Positions 36,386 to 45,930 of a stretch of 64,000 nucleotides of DNA are shown here, piece by piece. The position numbers and the translations under genes are program-made. Position 1 is the first letter of the stretch; the number at the start of each line of letters is the position of its first letter. The DNA is from an uncultured Gammaproteobacteria bacterium (GTDB lineage Bacteria; Pseudomonadota; Gammaproteobacteria; Ga0077536). The DNA is taken from contig CALKCL010000016.1 in NCBI GenBank assembly GCA_938082545.1, forward strand, positions 1 to 64,000, in the 5' to 3' direction. The notes beneath the pieces were generated by a model, which saw nothing but the letters and a program-made list of their open reading frames with translations, was not told where the DNA came from and did no database searches.

Positions 36386-38020
36386 TTAAAAGCTCTCTGT
36401 TTCTTTGTATTTTGAAGTAATTGGGAACCGTCGATCTCTACCAAATGCTCTAGTAGTGACACGCACGCAAGGGGCAGATTGACGCCTTTTGTATTCATTT
36501 TTATCGACCATCGCTGCTATTTTTTTTACAATAAGTAATTCAAAGCCCAGGGAAGAGATTTCCGTTGGTGTCTTGTCGCACTCAATATACAACTCTAGAA
36601 TTTGGTCGAGTAGGTCATAGGATGGAAGTGAGTCTGAATCCTTTTGGTCTGGAGCTAGTTCAGCACTAGGAGGTCGCTCAATGACTCTTGATGGAATAGC
36701 GTATGACTGGGTGTTTCTCCATTTAGCTAGTTCGAATACTAATGTTTTAGGTATGTCTTTGAGGGGAGCAAAGCCACCTACCATGTCTCCATAGAGCGTT
36801 GAGTACCCCACGGCTACTTCACTTTTATTACCAGTAGTTAGGACCATTCTTCCCGTAGCATTCGACTCGGCCATTAGAATTACTCCGCGGACTCTCGCTT
36901 GAATATTCTCTCCAGTCACCCCTTTTGTTTTATTCGCTTCATTAGCGTTAAGACATTTCTCGAAAGAATCAACCATTTCATGTATCGGGATTGTTTCAAA
37001 GCTGCAATTTAATAATTCTGTTTGTTGATGGGCGTCATCAATACTCATTTGCGCAGTAAATTTTGATGGCATAGAAATCGCAGCGACTCGATCTGCACCT
37101 AAGGCATCGACCGCAACTGAAAGTGTAAGCGCTGAATCTATTCCTCCCGACAGCCCGACAACACAACCTGGAAAGTTATTTTTATCAACATAATCTTTTA
37201 TGCCCAAGACTATAGCTCGATAAATTGATTCATGCCGATTAGGCAACAGTTCAACGGTACCGGAAAGAATAGGCCCCGTATTTCCACGTTTCGCTGTTAT
37301 TAAAGAAAGTGACTCTTTATAAGCGGGCTGCTGCGATACAACGTTTCCGAGCTCATTGACTGCAAATGAGGCACCATCAAATACAAGTTCGTCTTGTCCG
37401 CCAACACAGTTAAGGTAGATGATAGGTAACTTCGCAGCCTTCGCAGCGCGGCCCAAAGCCGCAACTCGCTCTGCGGGTTTTCCTATATGGTATGGAGACG
37501 CATTAATGTTGAAAATAATCTCGGCACCTGCGTCTTTGGCCTGCTGTGCAGTGCTAGGGTTCCAGATATCTTCGCAGATGCTGAAGCCAACTTTAAAGCC
37601 CAGAATATTAGCTACACGTGGATTTTCTCCGGGGGAGAAGTATCGTTTTTCATCAAACACTGAGTAATTCGGAAGTTCTCGTTTCCGATAATTAGAAACG
37701 ATACAACCATCGTGCATTAACGCACAGCTGTTATATAGAAGATCGTTTTCTTTTTCGGGGTACCCTACAATTACGAACATATCTGAAGTGTTCTTTGCTA
37801 TTTCATCAAGAGCAGTTTTTACTTGTCGATGTAATTCCGGTCTCAGAATCAGATCTTCCGGTGGATAGCCGGTAATAGCTAGCTCTGGAAATATGACTAC
37901 ATTAGCGCCAAATTCTAGTTGTGCACGATTGATATCTCGAATAATAATTTCACAATTACCTAGGATATCCCCAACACAAAAGTTGGTCTGCGCCATAGCA
38001 ATTTTTAGGGTTTCGCTCAT
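36386..38020 (-). CDS. nadE: Glutamine-dependent NAD+ synthetase
   Basis: 544 residues: an N-terminal nitrilase-type glutaminase (Glu in FPELAITGYPPEDL, Lys in RKRELPNYSVFDEKRYF, catalytic Cys in FSICEDIW) fused to the C-terminal synthetase with its PP-loop GLSGGIDSALTLSVAVDALG. Converts deamido-NAD to NAD using ammonia channelled from glutamine. All three glutaminase residues are present, so it should be glutamine-dependent. Confidence 0.96.
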   Translation of the reverse strand: MSETLKIAMAQTNFCVGDILGNCEIIIRDINRAQLEFGANVVIFPELAITGYPPEDLILRPELHRQVKTALDEIAKNTSDMFVIVGYPEKENDLLYNSCALMHDGCIVSNYRKRELPNYSVFDEKRYFSPGENPRVANILGFKVGFSICEDIWNPSTAQQAKDAGAEIIFNINASPYHIGKPAERVAALGRAAKAAKLPIIYLNCVGGQDELVFDGASFAVNELGNVVSQQPAYKESLSLITAKRGNTGPILSGTVELLPNRHESIYRAIVLGIKDYVDKNNFPGCVVGLSGGIDSALTLSVAVDALGADRVAAISMPSKFTAQMSIDDAHQQTELLNCSFETIPIHEMVDSFEKCLNANEANKTKGVTGENIQARVRGVILMAESNATGRMVLTTGNKSEVAVGYSTLYGDMVGGFAPLKDIPKTLVFELAKWRNTQSYAIPSRVIERPPSAELAPDQKDSDSLPSYDLLDQILELYIECDKTPTEISSLGFELLIVKKIAAMVDKNEYKRRQSAPCVRVTTRAFGRDRRFPITSKYKETESF

Positions 38021-38087
38021 AGATATAGGCCTAAATAGTAATTGGCTGAATATTAACCTCTATAGCACCACCGTCGAGAGAGGGCTG

Positions 38088-38960
38088 CTAACGCAGCGCT
38101 CCAGCCATTGCAGGGCCCATATCGGACGGCGATCTGACGATTTTGACTCCCGCTTTTTCTAGTGCGATGAATTTGTCATTTGCGGTACCTTTCCCACCCG
38201 AGATTATTGCTCCAGCATGCCCCATTCTCTTTCCTGGGGGAGCTGTAACGCCAGCGATATAACCGATTACGGGTTTGGTGACATATTCGCCTATAAATAT
38301 AGCGGCTTCTTCTTCAGCTGTGCCCCCTATTTCGCCGACCATGATGATGCCTTCTGTCTGAGGATCATCCTGAAAGAGAGCTAAACAGTCAATAAAGCTC
38401 ATTCCATGTATAGGATCCCCACCTATTCCCACGCAGGTGCTTTGTCCTAAGCCTTCTGCCGTAGTCTGGTGAACTGCTTCATAAGTAAGAGTTCCCGATC
38501 TAGACACGATACCAATTCGTCCCGGTTGATGGATTGCCGCAGGCATGATGCCTATCTTGCATTCTCCTGGGGTAATGATACCGGGGCAGTTAGGGCCGAT
38601 CAATCGAACATCGAGTTGCCTACTAAGGCTATCTTTGACCTTAAGCATATCCAATACCGGGATGCCTTCCGTGATACATGCGATAACTTTTATTCCCGCA
38701 GAAGCGGCTTCAATAATAGCATCCGCCGCAAACGGTGGCGGTACAAAGATCAATGAAGCATCCGCTCCAGTAGCTGCGACGCCTTCTGCGACGGTATTAA
38801 ATATGGGCCTCTCTAAATGCTCTTTTCCTCCGCGGTTTGGTGTAATTCCACCAACAATCTGAGTACCGTATGCGATTGCCTGCTCTGCATGAAAAGTACC
38901 TTGCTTGCCAGTAAAGCCCTGCACTAGAACCTTAGTATCTTTATTAACTAATATCGACAT
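38088..38960 (-). CDS. sucD: Succinyl-CoA synthetase, alpha subunit
   Basis: 290 residues. CoA-binding Rossmann domain ([20 protein letters not shown]) and the phosphohistidine segment [14 protein letters not shown]. With SucC it converts succinyl-CoA to succinate with ATP or GTP formation in the TCA cycle. Its ATG overlaps the sucC stop by one base. Confidence 0.97.
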   Translation of the reverse strand: MSILVNKDTKVLVQGFTGKQGTFHAEQAIAYGTQIVGGITPNRGGKEHLERPIFNTVAEGVAATGADASLIFVPPPFAADAIIEAASAGIKVIACITEGIPVLDMLKVKDSLSRQLDVRLIGPNCPGIITPGECKIGIMPAAIHQPGRIGIVSRSGTLTYEAVHQTTAEGLGQSTCVGIGGDPIHGMSFIDCLALFQDDPQTEGIIMVGEIGGTAEEEAAIFIGEYVTKPVIGYIAGVTAPPGKRMGHAGAIISGGKGTANDKFIALEKAGVKIVRSPSDMGPAMAGALR

Positions 38961-40126
38961 TACTTTTTGCCTCCTACAGCACTTACGGCCTTTTCTGCAG
39001 CATCTGCGAGATTTTCTGCGCTAATAATGGCTAAGCCACTTTGAGCTAGCATTTCTTTCCCTTCATTCACTTTAGTCCCCTCTAGTCTGACTATGACTGG
39101 GACTTTAACGCCGACATCTTTTACAGCGCTGATAATTCCTTCAGCTATGAGGTCACAACGTACGATTCCACCAAAGATGTTCACAAGTATGGCTTCAACA
39201 TTGCTATCGGACACGATAATTTTAAACGCCTCTGCAACTCTTGCAGCTGTAGTCCCTCCGCCGACGTCAAGAAAATTAGCTGGTTTTGCGCCGCTTAGCT
39301 TAATAATGTCCATTGTCGCCATTGCAAGTCCCGCACCGTTGACCATACACGCGATATTTCCATCAAGAGTCACATAATTGAGTTCAAATTCAGCAGCTTT
39401 GCGCTCTTTTTCGTCTTCTTGAGAGGCGTCACGCCAAGCTGCAACTTCTTGTCGGTAGAGAGCGTTGTCGTCGATGGTTATCTTTGCGTCAATAGCGCAC
39501 AAAGAATCGTCTTCTAATATTGCTAGAGGATTTATTTCAACTAGACTGAGATCCTTTTCATTGAATAGTAGGTAGAGTCCTTTCAGTATTTGCTGCAGCT
39601 CTGCGCGTTGATTCGCTTCCAATCCGAGCGCAAAACCCATTTCTCTGCATTGATGATCTTGTATTCCTAGCCCCGGCTCAATACTGAATGTGACAATTTC
39701 CTCAGGGGTATTTGCGGCCACTTCTTCGATGTCCATTCCGCCGGCTAGTGATCCCATGAAAGTGATTTGTCTAGAACCCCTATCTACGACTGCCCCTAAG
39801 TAGAGCTCTTTAGCAATATCGGCAGCTGCAGCTATTAGAACGCAATTTACTGGTTGTCCGTCTGGGGCTGATTGCTTTGTAATAAGCTGAGAACCTATTA
39901 AATTCCTAGTTATTTTTTCGACATCCGCTAAATCTTTAGTAAACTTAACGCCGCCGGCTTTCCCTCTTCCACCAGCGTGAACTTGTGCTTTAACAAGCCA
40001 TGCATCGCCACCAAGAGCCTTTGCATTTTTAACTGCCTCTTCGGCGGTATGTGCGACTAAGCCATCCTGAACTGCGATTCCGTATTCTGCAAACAACTGT
40101 TTTGCTTGATATTCATGTAAGTTCAT
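38960..40126 (-). CDS. sucC: Succinyl-CoA synthetase, beta subunit
   Basis: 388 residues, ATP-grasp N-terminal domain ([34 protein letters not shown]) and C-terminal ligase domain ([36 protein letters not shown]). Lead gene of the sucCD pair. Here it stands alone, without the sdh-suc genes that often precede it. Confidence 0.97.
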   Translation of the reverse strand: MNLHEYQAKQLFAEYGIAVQDGLVAHTAEEAVKNAKALGGDAWLVKAQVHAGGRGKAGGVKFTKDLADVEKITRNLIGSQLITKQSAPDGQPVNCVLIAAAADIAKELYLGAVVDRGSRQITFMGSLAGGMDIEEVAANTPEEIVTFSIEPGLGIQDHQCREMGFALGLEANQRAELQQILKGLYLLFNEKDLSLVEINPLAILEDDSLCAIDAKITIDDNALYRQEVAAWRDASQEDEKERKAAEFELNYVTLDGNIACMVNGAGLAMATMDIIKLSGAKPANFLDVGGGTTAARVAEAFKIIVSDSNVEAILVNIFGGIVRCDLIAEGIISAVKDVGVKVPVIVRLEGTKVNEGKEMLAQSGLAIISAENLADAAEKAVSAVGGKK

Positions 40127-40344
40127 TTCCGTTAACTCCGTTCCTGATACAATTGACCTTGCTATAAGGCTCTAATAATAACCTAGAAGTATTTGTTAGG
40201 CTTGTTTAGTGCCATACAAAATTTGACTATATGCTAAACTTGAAAGATATAACCTTGTACGGTCCCAAGTATGGCGATTCCAGCTTGTTTTGTCATTGAA
40301 ATTTTTGGGAGAAACTATAAAAATTTGTTGTAAGAGAGTTTTGC

Positions 40345-40566
40345 ATGTTGATGAGGATGGTCTTAGCGATCTTGATAGCGACTTTCGTTTGTTGGCTGTT
40401 CAGTGTCCTGCGCACGCGTCTTATGAAAAAAAGGACTTCGATTGCAAATGGTGAGGTAGTTGCGTGTACTTATTGTAACTTATATGTCCCTTTAGAAGAG
40501 AGTATTGTCCTCAGTGAGAGACCTTACTGTTCTGCTAGACACGCAAAGCTTGGCCCGAAAAAATGA
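40345..40566 (+). CDS. Small membrane-anchored zinc-ribbon-like protein (PP0621 family)
   Basis: 73 residues: one N-terminal membrane helix (about residues 3-20), a short basic stretch, then CTYCNLYVPLEESIVLSERPYCSARHAKLG, a C-x2-C...C-x3-H arrangement that can bind one metal ion. This matches the short PP0621-type proteins common in Pseudomonas relatives, whose function is unknown. It stands alone between divergent sucC and convergent suhB. Confidence 0.8.
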   Translation: MLMRMVLAILIATFVCWLFSVLRTRLMKKRTSIANGEVVACTYCNLYVPLEESIVLSERPYCSARHAKLGPKK

Positions 40567-40677
40567 GAAAGATGACCGTTATAGAGACACTATGTGTTGT
40601 CGCATTATCAGCTCTTTTGCTAAGGATAGTAATACCTTACATTTAAGCAATTTAGCAGTGTCCTTGATTACTGCCGC

Positions 40678-41454
40678 TTAACTGCTCCGCAAGGCGGCTA
40701 GTATTTGCCTAAAAATTTTAGGGTTCGCTGCCACGACATTACCCGTTTGCAGATGCGTTTCCCCGCCTTTAGGGTCACCAATGAGTCCCCCCGATTCTTG
40801 CACCAGAAGAGCTCCGGCCGCTATATCCCATTCGTGTAGGTCAAATTCCCAGTATCCGTCAAGCCTGCCACAGGCGACGTAAGCGAGGTCTAAGGCGGCA
40901 GACCCGGTACGTCTAATATCAGCGCTTTTATTTAGCAGCGTCGTGAAGCCGAGAAGATAATTTGGCAATTTATTTTTGTTCCTTAACGGAAACCCAGTTC
41001 CTAAGATCGAAGAATCTAGTTCTGTCCTAGGACTCACTCGGATTCTTTGTCCGTTGAGTTGCGCTCCTGCACCCCTAGACGCCGTATACATTTCATCTCG
41101 GGTAGGATCGTAAATAACAGCTTGTTCTAGCCTGCCTTTGACTTGCAGAGCGATAGAAATCGCATAGCTTGGGAAGCCGTGGATAAAATTCAGCGTTCCG
41201 TCAATCGGGTCAATGATCCATTTGAAATCAGAGGCTCCGGAAGAACCTGATTCTTCTGCTACAATAGAATGAGAAGGGTACGCTTCATTGAGGACTTCAA
41301 TGATGGCTGCTTCTGCCTCGACGTCTGTCTGTGTCACGTAGTCGTTGTGCCCTTTTAATTCGATTTTCAGGTCGTAAAGGCGATTTTGGGCCCTAGAAAT
41401 AATCGTACCGGCTCTCCGAGCTGCGCGAATAGCGATGTTAAGCATTGGCTGCAT
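40678..41454 (-). CDS. suhB: Inositol-1-monophosphatase family protein SuhB
   Basis: 258 residues. Metal-binding motifs EESG, WIIDPIDGTLNFIHGFP and the C-terminal HEWDIAAGALLVQESGG are intact. SuhB hydrolyses inositol phosphates and in E. coli also joins the rRNA antitermination complex. It is divergent from trmJ, as in many gammaproteobacteria. Confidence 0.95.
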   Translation of the reverse strand: MQPMLNIAIRAARRAGTIISRAQNRLYDLKIELKGHNDYVTQTDVEAEAAIIEVLNEAYPSHSIVAEESGSSGASDFKWIIDPIDGTLNFIHGFPSYAISIALQVKGRLEQAVIYDPTRDEMYTASRGAGAQLNGQRIRVSPRTELDSSILGTGFPLRNKNKLPNYLLGFTTLLNKSADIRRTGSAALDLAYVACGRLDGYWEFDLHEWDIAAGALLVQESGGLIGDPKGGETHLQTGNVVAANPKIFRQILAALRSS

Positions 41455-41509
41455 AAGATGATGTCACGTTTTAAAAGAAGTTAGTTTAACCTATTAGTGG
41501 AAACTGTTA

Positions 41510-42286
41510 TTGAATTACTTTAGCGAAGAATTAGGTATTGAGGCTGGTTTGAAGTTGTCTAGATTGCGTATAGTACTAGTTGGGACTAGCCACCCAGGCA
41601 ATATTGGTGCAGCGGCTAGAGCTATGAAAGTCATGGGCCTTGATCAATTGCATTTAGTGAATCCAGTTAGATTCCCTGCGATGGAGGCGACGGCGCGAGC
41701 AGTTGGCGCAAGCGATTTGCTAGACGGCGCAGAGGTCCATTCAGAGCTGGAGCACTCAATAAAAGATTGTTCGTTGGTTTACGGTACTACTGCTCGGAAC
41801 AGGCAAATAAATTGGCCGATACTGTCGCCTCGCGACGCTGCTTTAGAAATTGCGCAGACTGAGACACCAGTGGCCATTGTCTTTGGTCGTGAGCAAGCAG
41901 GTTTGAGTAATTCCGAACTCGACCTCTGCCAGCGTTCTATATGTATTCCGACTCAAAGTCAGTTTAAGTCTTTGAATTTGAGTCAAGCGGTTCAGATCAT
42001 GGCATATGAGTTACGGATGGCTCATTTGTCCTCGGGGTCTCAGAAGCGAACGCCTATAGACCAAGAAAAGGATCCTCTAGCTACGGCTTCGGAAACTCAA
42101 CTCTTGAGAACTCATCTTTTATCAGTAATGGCATCAGTGGGCTACTATGATCCTAGTTACCCTAAGTTATTGGAGCGTAGGATAGGGCGCTACCTGAATT
42201 CGACTAATTTACGTCACAGCGAGGTACAAATTGTTAGAGGTTTCTTGGCGGCGGTAGAGCAACAGTTAGATTCTTCTATTTCTTAA
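41510..42286 (+). CDS. trmJ: tRNA (cytidine/uridine-2'-O)-methyltransferase TrmJ
   Basis: About 245-258 residues, SPOUT fold. RIVLVGTSHPGNIGAAARAMKVMGLDQLHLVNP opens the protein; YGTTAR, VAIVFGREQAGLSN, and CIPTQSQFKSLNLSQAVQIMAYE form the SAM-binding knot. Methylates ribose at tRNA position 32. There is no ATG: the start is TTG 41510 or another TTG at 41552 or 41558, which would sit closer to the conserved N-terminus. Confidence 0.93.
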   Translation: MNYFSEELGIEAGLKLSRLRIVLVGTSHPGNIGAAARAMKVMGLDQLHLVNPVRFPAMEATARAVGASDLLDGAEVHSELEHSIKDCSLVYGTTARNRQINWPILSPRDAALEIAQTETPVAIVFGREQAGLSNSELDLCQRSICIPTQSQFKSLNLSQAVQIMAYELRMAHLSSGSQKRTPIDQEKDPLATASETQLLRTHLLSVMASVGYYDPSYPKLLERRIGRYLNSTNLRHSEVQIVRGFLAAVEQQLDSSIS

Positions 42287-42300
42287 AAAATTGCGGTAGA

Positions 42301-43359
42301 TTAATTGTTCATAAATAATTCGTTTTTATACTCGACACAAGCATCCCCTTCAGTTACTTCACCAATTCTATAGGTTTTCTCTCCCGCAGCTTTGAGGTAA
42401 ACCTCTGCATCGGCAACCATATCCTCAGGGATTATTAAAACCATTCCTATACCGCAGTTAAAGGTGCTAAGCATTTCGCTAGAAGAGACTTGGCCTTTTT
42501 CTTTTAGCCAACTAAATATAGTGGGCGCAGACCAGCTACTCAGGTCGATCCGCGCACTAAGGCCTTTTGGTAAAACACGGGGTATATTTTTCGTTAGCCC
42601 GCCACCTGTGATGTGGGCTATAGCATTCACTTTGTGCTGCTTTATTAGACTGATAATCGTTTTGACATATATTCGAGTAGGCTCAAGTAGGATTTCTCCC
42701 AGCGACTTTTTTTCTAAAACATAGTCGTAATTGACACCACTTTTTTCTATAATTTTTCTTACGAGAGAGTATCCGTTTGAATGGACTCCAGATGAAGTCA
42801 AACCCAAAATAATATCTCCACTTTTGACATCGGAACCGTCGATTAAGTCTTCTCGTTCAACTGCTCCTACACAGAAGCCAGCAAGGTCGTAATGGTCTTT
42901 AGAATACATTTGTGGCATTTCTGCGGTCTCTCCACCTAAAAGCGCCGCCTCTGACTGAAGACAACCCTCCACAATACCTTTAAGCGCAGACTCTGCAACT
43001 TCGAGGCTCAATGTTCCTGTAGCGAAATAATCTAGGAAAAATAGCGGTTGAGCTCCTTGTACCACCAGGTCGTTTACGCACATAGCGACAAGGTCTATTC
43101 CTATTGTGTGATGGCGGTTTAAATCAATCGCAAGAAGTAATTTAGTCCCAACTCCATCAGTGGCAGCGACTATTAAAGGATCGTGAAACCCTGTAGCTTT
43201 GATATCAAAAAGTCCGCCAAATCCGCCCAATCCGCCCATAACGCCGATTCTTGCCGTCGCCTCTGCAAGCGGCGCTATATTCGCTACAAATTGTTCGCCG
43301 CGCTCGATATTAACTCCCGCGTCGCTGTATGAAAGTCTTTTTTTCGTGGTTTTTGTCAT
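42301..43359 (-). CDS. purM: Phosphoribosylformylglycinamidine cyclo-ligase
   Basis: 352 residues. SYSDAGVNIERGEQFV at the start, GGFGGLFDIK, DGVGTKLLLA, GGETAEMPQMY and HITGGGLTKNIPRVLP mark this AIR synthetase of purine synthesis. In relatives purN follows purM; here trmJ converges on it instead, with a 14 bp gap. It is divergent from perM, the conserved arrangement. Confidence 0.96.
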   Translation of the reverse strand: MTKTTKKRLSYSDAGVNIERGEQFVANIAPLAEATARIGVMGGLGGFGGLFDIKATGFHDPLIVAATDGVGTKLLLAIDLNRHHTIGIDLVAMCVNDLVVQGAQPLFFLDYFATGTLSLEVAESALKGIVEGCLQSEAALLGGETAEMPQMYSKDHYDLAGFCVGAVEREDLIDGSDVKSGDIILGLTSSGVHSNGYSLVRKIIEKSGVNYDYVLEKKSLGEILLEPTRIYVKTIISLIKQHKVNAIAHITGGGLTKNIPRVLPKGLSARIDLSSWSAPTIFSWLKEKGQVSSSEMLSTFNCGIGMVLIIPEDMVADAEVYLKAAGEKTYRIGEVTEGDACVEYKNELFMNN

Positions 43360-43549
43360 ATGCTTTTAGTGTTGCATTTGTGTTGATGCCTGCTCAGTTG
43401 AAACGCATCAGTAGGGTTTATTACATGAGGCCATTCTGCAGGCGGGTCTACACTCGCAACGATTTTAAGTAAAAAAGGTTGAGAGTAACATATTTTAAAA
43501 TGTCTGGTTAGAGAGTTCGGCTGAGTTCTTACTAATGTTGGCCCAATAC
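43360..43549. other. purM-side half of the purM/perM divergent region
   Basis: Part of a 328 bp gap (43360-43687) between purM and perM. No gene is supportable here. It should hold the purM promoter on the minus strand, which I could not place. In E. coli the purMN promoter is a PurR target; I did not find a convincing PurR box. Confidence 0.3.
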
Positions 43550-43578
43550 TTGGGGAAGGAATTTCTGTTATGTATAAT
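43550..43578 (+). promoter_or_regulatory. Sigma70 promoter for perM-hda
   Basis: TTGGGG (43550-43555), a 17 bp spacer and a perfect TATAAT (43573-43578). Transcription would start near 43585, giving a 5' leader of about 100 nt before perM. Confidence 0.6.
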
Positions 43579-43611
43579 CGGGGAGCCTTAACTTAATAGC
43601 TATTGAAGGCA

Positions 43612-43647
43612 CAGGATGATTCGCTCGACTAATTAGAGTGTATCCTG
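43612..43647 (+). promoter_or_regulatory. Hairpin in the perM leader
   Basis: CAGGAT (43612-43617) pairs with ATCCTG (43642-43647), and CTC/GAG extends the stem inside with mismatches. It sits in the predicted 5' leader; a T-run (TTTTTTT, about 43670) occurs about 22 nt later, too far for a classic terminator. Role unknown. Confidence 0.35.
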
Positions 43648-43687
43648 TCGTTAGAATAAAAATTGCGGTTTTTTTAAAAGGAATTAG

Positions 43688-44743
43688 ATGATGTCTGAAT
43701 CAGTTAGAGGACCATCTTACACTATGCTCATTGGACTTTTTTTAGCCGCCACGATACTCATTGTTTATCTACTGGCGCCAGTTTTATCGCCTTTTTTCTT
43801 AAGCGGTATAGTCGCTTATCTCGGTCAACCAATAGTACACTTTTTAGAATGCAGAAAATTGTCTCGGGGTTTCGGTGTATTGACCTTTTTTCTCATCCTC
43901 ATACTATTCTTTTTCGTTGTGGTGGTAATTATCTTACCTATCTTACAAGCTGAATTGGCAGCCTTAATAGTTGTGATCCCTGATATCATAGAGAAGCTTC
44001 GCGATAGCTTTTCCGAGCCGGCAAAAACCTTGTTTGGGGCTAATGCAGCAACCTTGCAGTCAGATCAGTTGAAGAATATGTTGTTCGCAAATTGGAGAGA
44101 GTTGGGGTCGCTTGCTACTCAAGTGTTCTCAAAGATTGGTCAGTCAGGTCAGTATGTCCTTGGGGGCTTTGCATATCTAGTTCTGGTCCCTGTGATAACT
44201 TTTTATTTAATGCGAGACTGGAACAAGGTATTGCGTAGCGTGGTGAATATCTGTCCGCAACGGTTCATTGAAGAACTAAAAACGGTCGCTTGCGAAGTGG
44301 ACGCTGTTCTGTCCGAGTTTTTGAGAGGACAGCTCCTAATAATGCTCGTTTTGGGTCTGTTTTATGGGATTGGGCTTCAGATAGTCGGAGTTAAGTATGC
44401 TTTCCTTATTGGCTGTATCGCCGGCTTAGTTAGTTTTGTCCCATACTTTGGTGTGATAGTTGGGTTATTGTTGGCGGTTGTCGTGGGGTTTGGGCAATTT
44501 GATCATTATTTAGAAATGCTGAAAATTTTTGGAGTTTTCGCTTTGGGTCAATTACTTGAGAGTATGGTTTTGAGTCCTCTTCTAGTGGGCGACCGAATAG
44601 GCTTGCATCCGGTATGGGTTATTTTTGCGGTCATGACAGGAGGGCATCTCTTTGGATTTTCCGGCGTTTTATTAGCACTTCCCGTGGCCGCGATTACTGT
44701 TGTCTTATTGAGGCATCTTAGGCTCCTTCAGTTACAGCCCTGA
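43688..44743 (+). CDS. perM: AI-2E/PerM-family membrane transporter
   Basis: 351 residues with about eight membrane helices. Family features: LAPVLSPFFLSGIVAYLGQPIV, the PVITFYLMRDWNKVL segment and PYFGVIVGLLLAVVVG, then QLLESMVLSPLLVGDRIGLHPVWVIFAVMTGGHLFGFSG at the C-terminus. Substrates are not established for most members of this family. The purM/perM-hda arrangement is conserved in gammaproteobacteria. Confidence 0.88.
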   Translation: MMSESVRGPSYTMLIGLFLAATILIVYLLAPVLSPFFLSGIVAYLGQPIVHFLECRKLSRGFGVLTFFLILILFFFVVVVIILPILQAELAALIVVIPDIIEKLRDSFSEPAKTLFGANAATLQSDQLKNMLFANWRELGSLATQVFSKIGQSGQYVLGGFAYLVLVPVITFYLMRDWNKVLRSVVNICPQRFIEELKTVACEVDAVLSEFLRGQLLIMLVLGLFYGIGLQIVGVKYAFLIGCIAGLVSFVPYFGVIVGLLLAVVVGFGQFDHYLEMLKIFGVFALGQLLESMVLSPLLVGDRIGLHPVWVIFAVMTGGHLFGFSGVLLALPVAAITVVLLRHLRLLQLQP

Positions 44744-44770
44744 TATGATGACGACCATTCAGGAAAGCCC

Positions 44771-45478
44771 TTGATTTCGCAACTCACGCTCGATCTATAT
44801 CGTACCCCCCACCACGAATTTGAGCGTTATATGCCGGGTGTGAATTTGGAAATACTGTCCGCCTTGAAGGCGTGGCGTTCAGTTAGTAGTTATTCTTCTG
44901 TTTATCTCTGGGGTGGGCGAGGGACGGGTAAATCACATTTGCTTGAAGCTGCGGTCAGAGAAGCTAACCGTCTAGATCAGCGTGCCATATACCTGCCGGT
45001 TAAAACGATACTTCCTAACTTAGAAATGATTCTTTGCGACCTTACGGAAGTTTCTCTTGTCGCTATTGATGACGTTGATCTATGCTGTGGGATTCATGCA
45101 AATGAGGAAAAACTCTTTCATTTATACAACGAGCTAAAAGAGCGCGGTGGACGGCTGTTACTTTCTTCAACGTCGCGACCAGATGTGGTCGGATTTAAGT
45201 TACAAGATTTAAGCTCTCGTTTTAGGGAGGGGCTTGTCTATCAATTACGTGAATTGCCAGATAGCGACAAAACAGAGTTACTCGTAAACGAGGCTAATAT
45301 TCGTGGCCTTGATCTCCCCCAAAGCACAGTAAATTTCATCATGAGAAATTATAAAAGAGATATGGTATTTTTGATGGAAGTTTTGGCACTACTTGACGCG
45401 GCATCTCTTGAGCATAGTCGCTCGCTCACCATTCCATTTGTTAGAGTATTCTTAAAGGAACATGAACTTGGGACGTAA
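44771..45478 (+). CDS. hda: DnaA-related regulatory ATPase Hda
   Basis: 235 residues, AAA+ module like DnaA domain III. Walker A GGRGTGKSHLL near residue 59, Walker B LVAIDDVDLCCG, and the sensor/box VII region LSSRFREGLVYQL. The short N-terminus starts QLTLDL, the clamp-binding motif of Hda (QL[TS]LPL-like). With the beta clamp it stimulates DnaA-ATP hydrolysis and prevents re-initiation. TTG start with AGGAAAG 4 bp upstream; no ATG is available before the clamp motif. Confidence 0.93.
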   Translation: MISQLTLDLYRTPHHEFERYMPGVNLEILSALKAWRSVSSYSSVYLWGGRGTGKSHLLEAAVREANRLDQRAIYLPVKTILPNLEMILCDLTEVSLVAIDDVDLCCGIHANEEKLFHLYNELKERGGRLLLSSTSRPDVVGFKLQDLSSRFREGLVYQLRELPDSDKTELLVNEANIRGLDLPQSTVNFIMRNYKRDMVFLMEVLALLDAASLEHSRSLTIPFVRVFLKEHELGT

Positions 45479-45483
45479 TTAAG

Positions 45484-45511
45484 ATCATTAGAGAATTTTT
45501 CTCTAAGTGAT
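45484..45511. terminator. Hairpin between convergent hda and arsC
   Basis: TTAGAGAA (45488-45495) and TTCTCTAA (45499-45506) form a perfect 8 bp stem with a 3 nt loop, extended by ATCA/TGAT with a one-base bulge. It sits between convergent genes, so it could stop transcription from both sides, although no strong T-run follows. Confidence 0.5.
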
Positions 45512-45573
45512 GCTCCGCCGTTAGAGCTTTTCCGGTACTCCATCAATAATATGCAGAGTTTTGGAGTGAGACA

Positions 45574-45924
45574 TTAACTTTCTAACAACGTCATGATGTT
45601 TTCCATCGGTCTACCAATTGCTGCTTTGGAACCGTTGATAACAATTGGACGTTCTATTAATTCTCTATTTTCCAGCATGGCGTTGATAATTTGAGTTTCA
45701 CTCGACTCTGCCTGTAAACCTAAACATACCCATGATTGCTCTTTTCTCCTGACCAATTCTATGGCTTTCATGTTGAGTGCTTTCAAGAGAAATTTGATAT
45801 CTTCTTCTCCTAAAGGGCTTTGTAAATAATCGATTACATTGAGCTTATAAGATTTACGCCGCAATAGTTCTAAAGCGGCACGAGATTTTGAGCAATTCGG
45901 ATTGTGGTAGATTGTTACCTCCAT
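45574..45924 (-). CDS. arsC: ArsC/Spx-family arsenate reductase-like protein
   Basis: 116 residues, thioredoxin-like fold with YHNPNCSKSRAALELL (active Cys about residue 11) and the C-terminal ERPIVINGSKAAIGRPMENI containing the family arginine. This matches YfgD/ArsC glutaredoxin-dependent arsenate reductases, which commonly sit near hda. There is no arsenic operon around it, so its physiological substrate is uncertain. It is 6 bp downstream of proS on the same strand. Confidence 0.9.
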   Translation of the reverse strand: MEVTIYHNPNCSKSRAALELLRRKSYKLNVIDYLQSPLGEEDIKFLLKALNMKAIELVRRKEQSWVCLGLQAESSETQIINAMLENRELIERPIVINGSKAAIGRPMENIMTLLES

Positions 45925-45930
45925 AGTGGA

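Noticed and set aside
40201..40253. Promoter before the small zinc-ribbon-like gene (TTGACT at 40223, TATAAC at 40248)
   Set aside because: The spacing is 19 bp and the -10 match is weak, so I did not list it as a feature.
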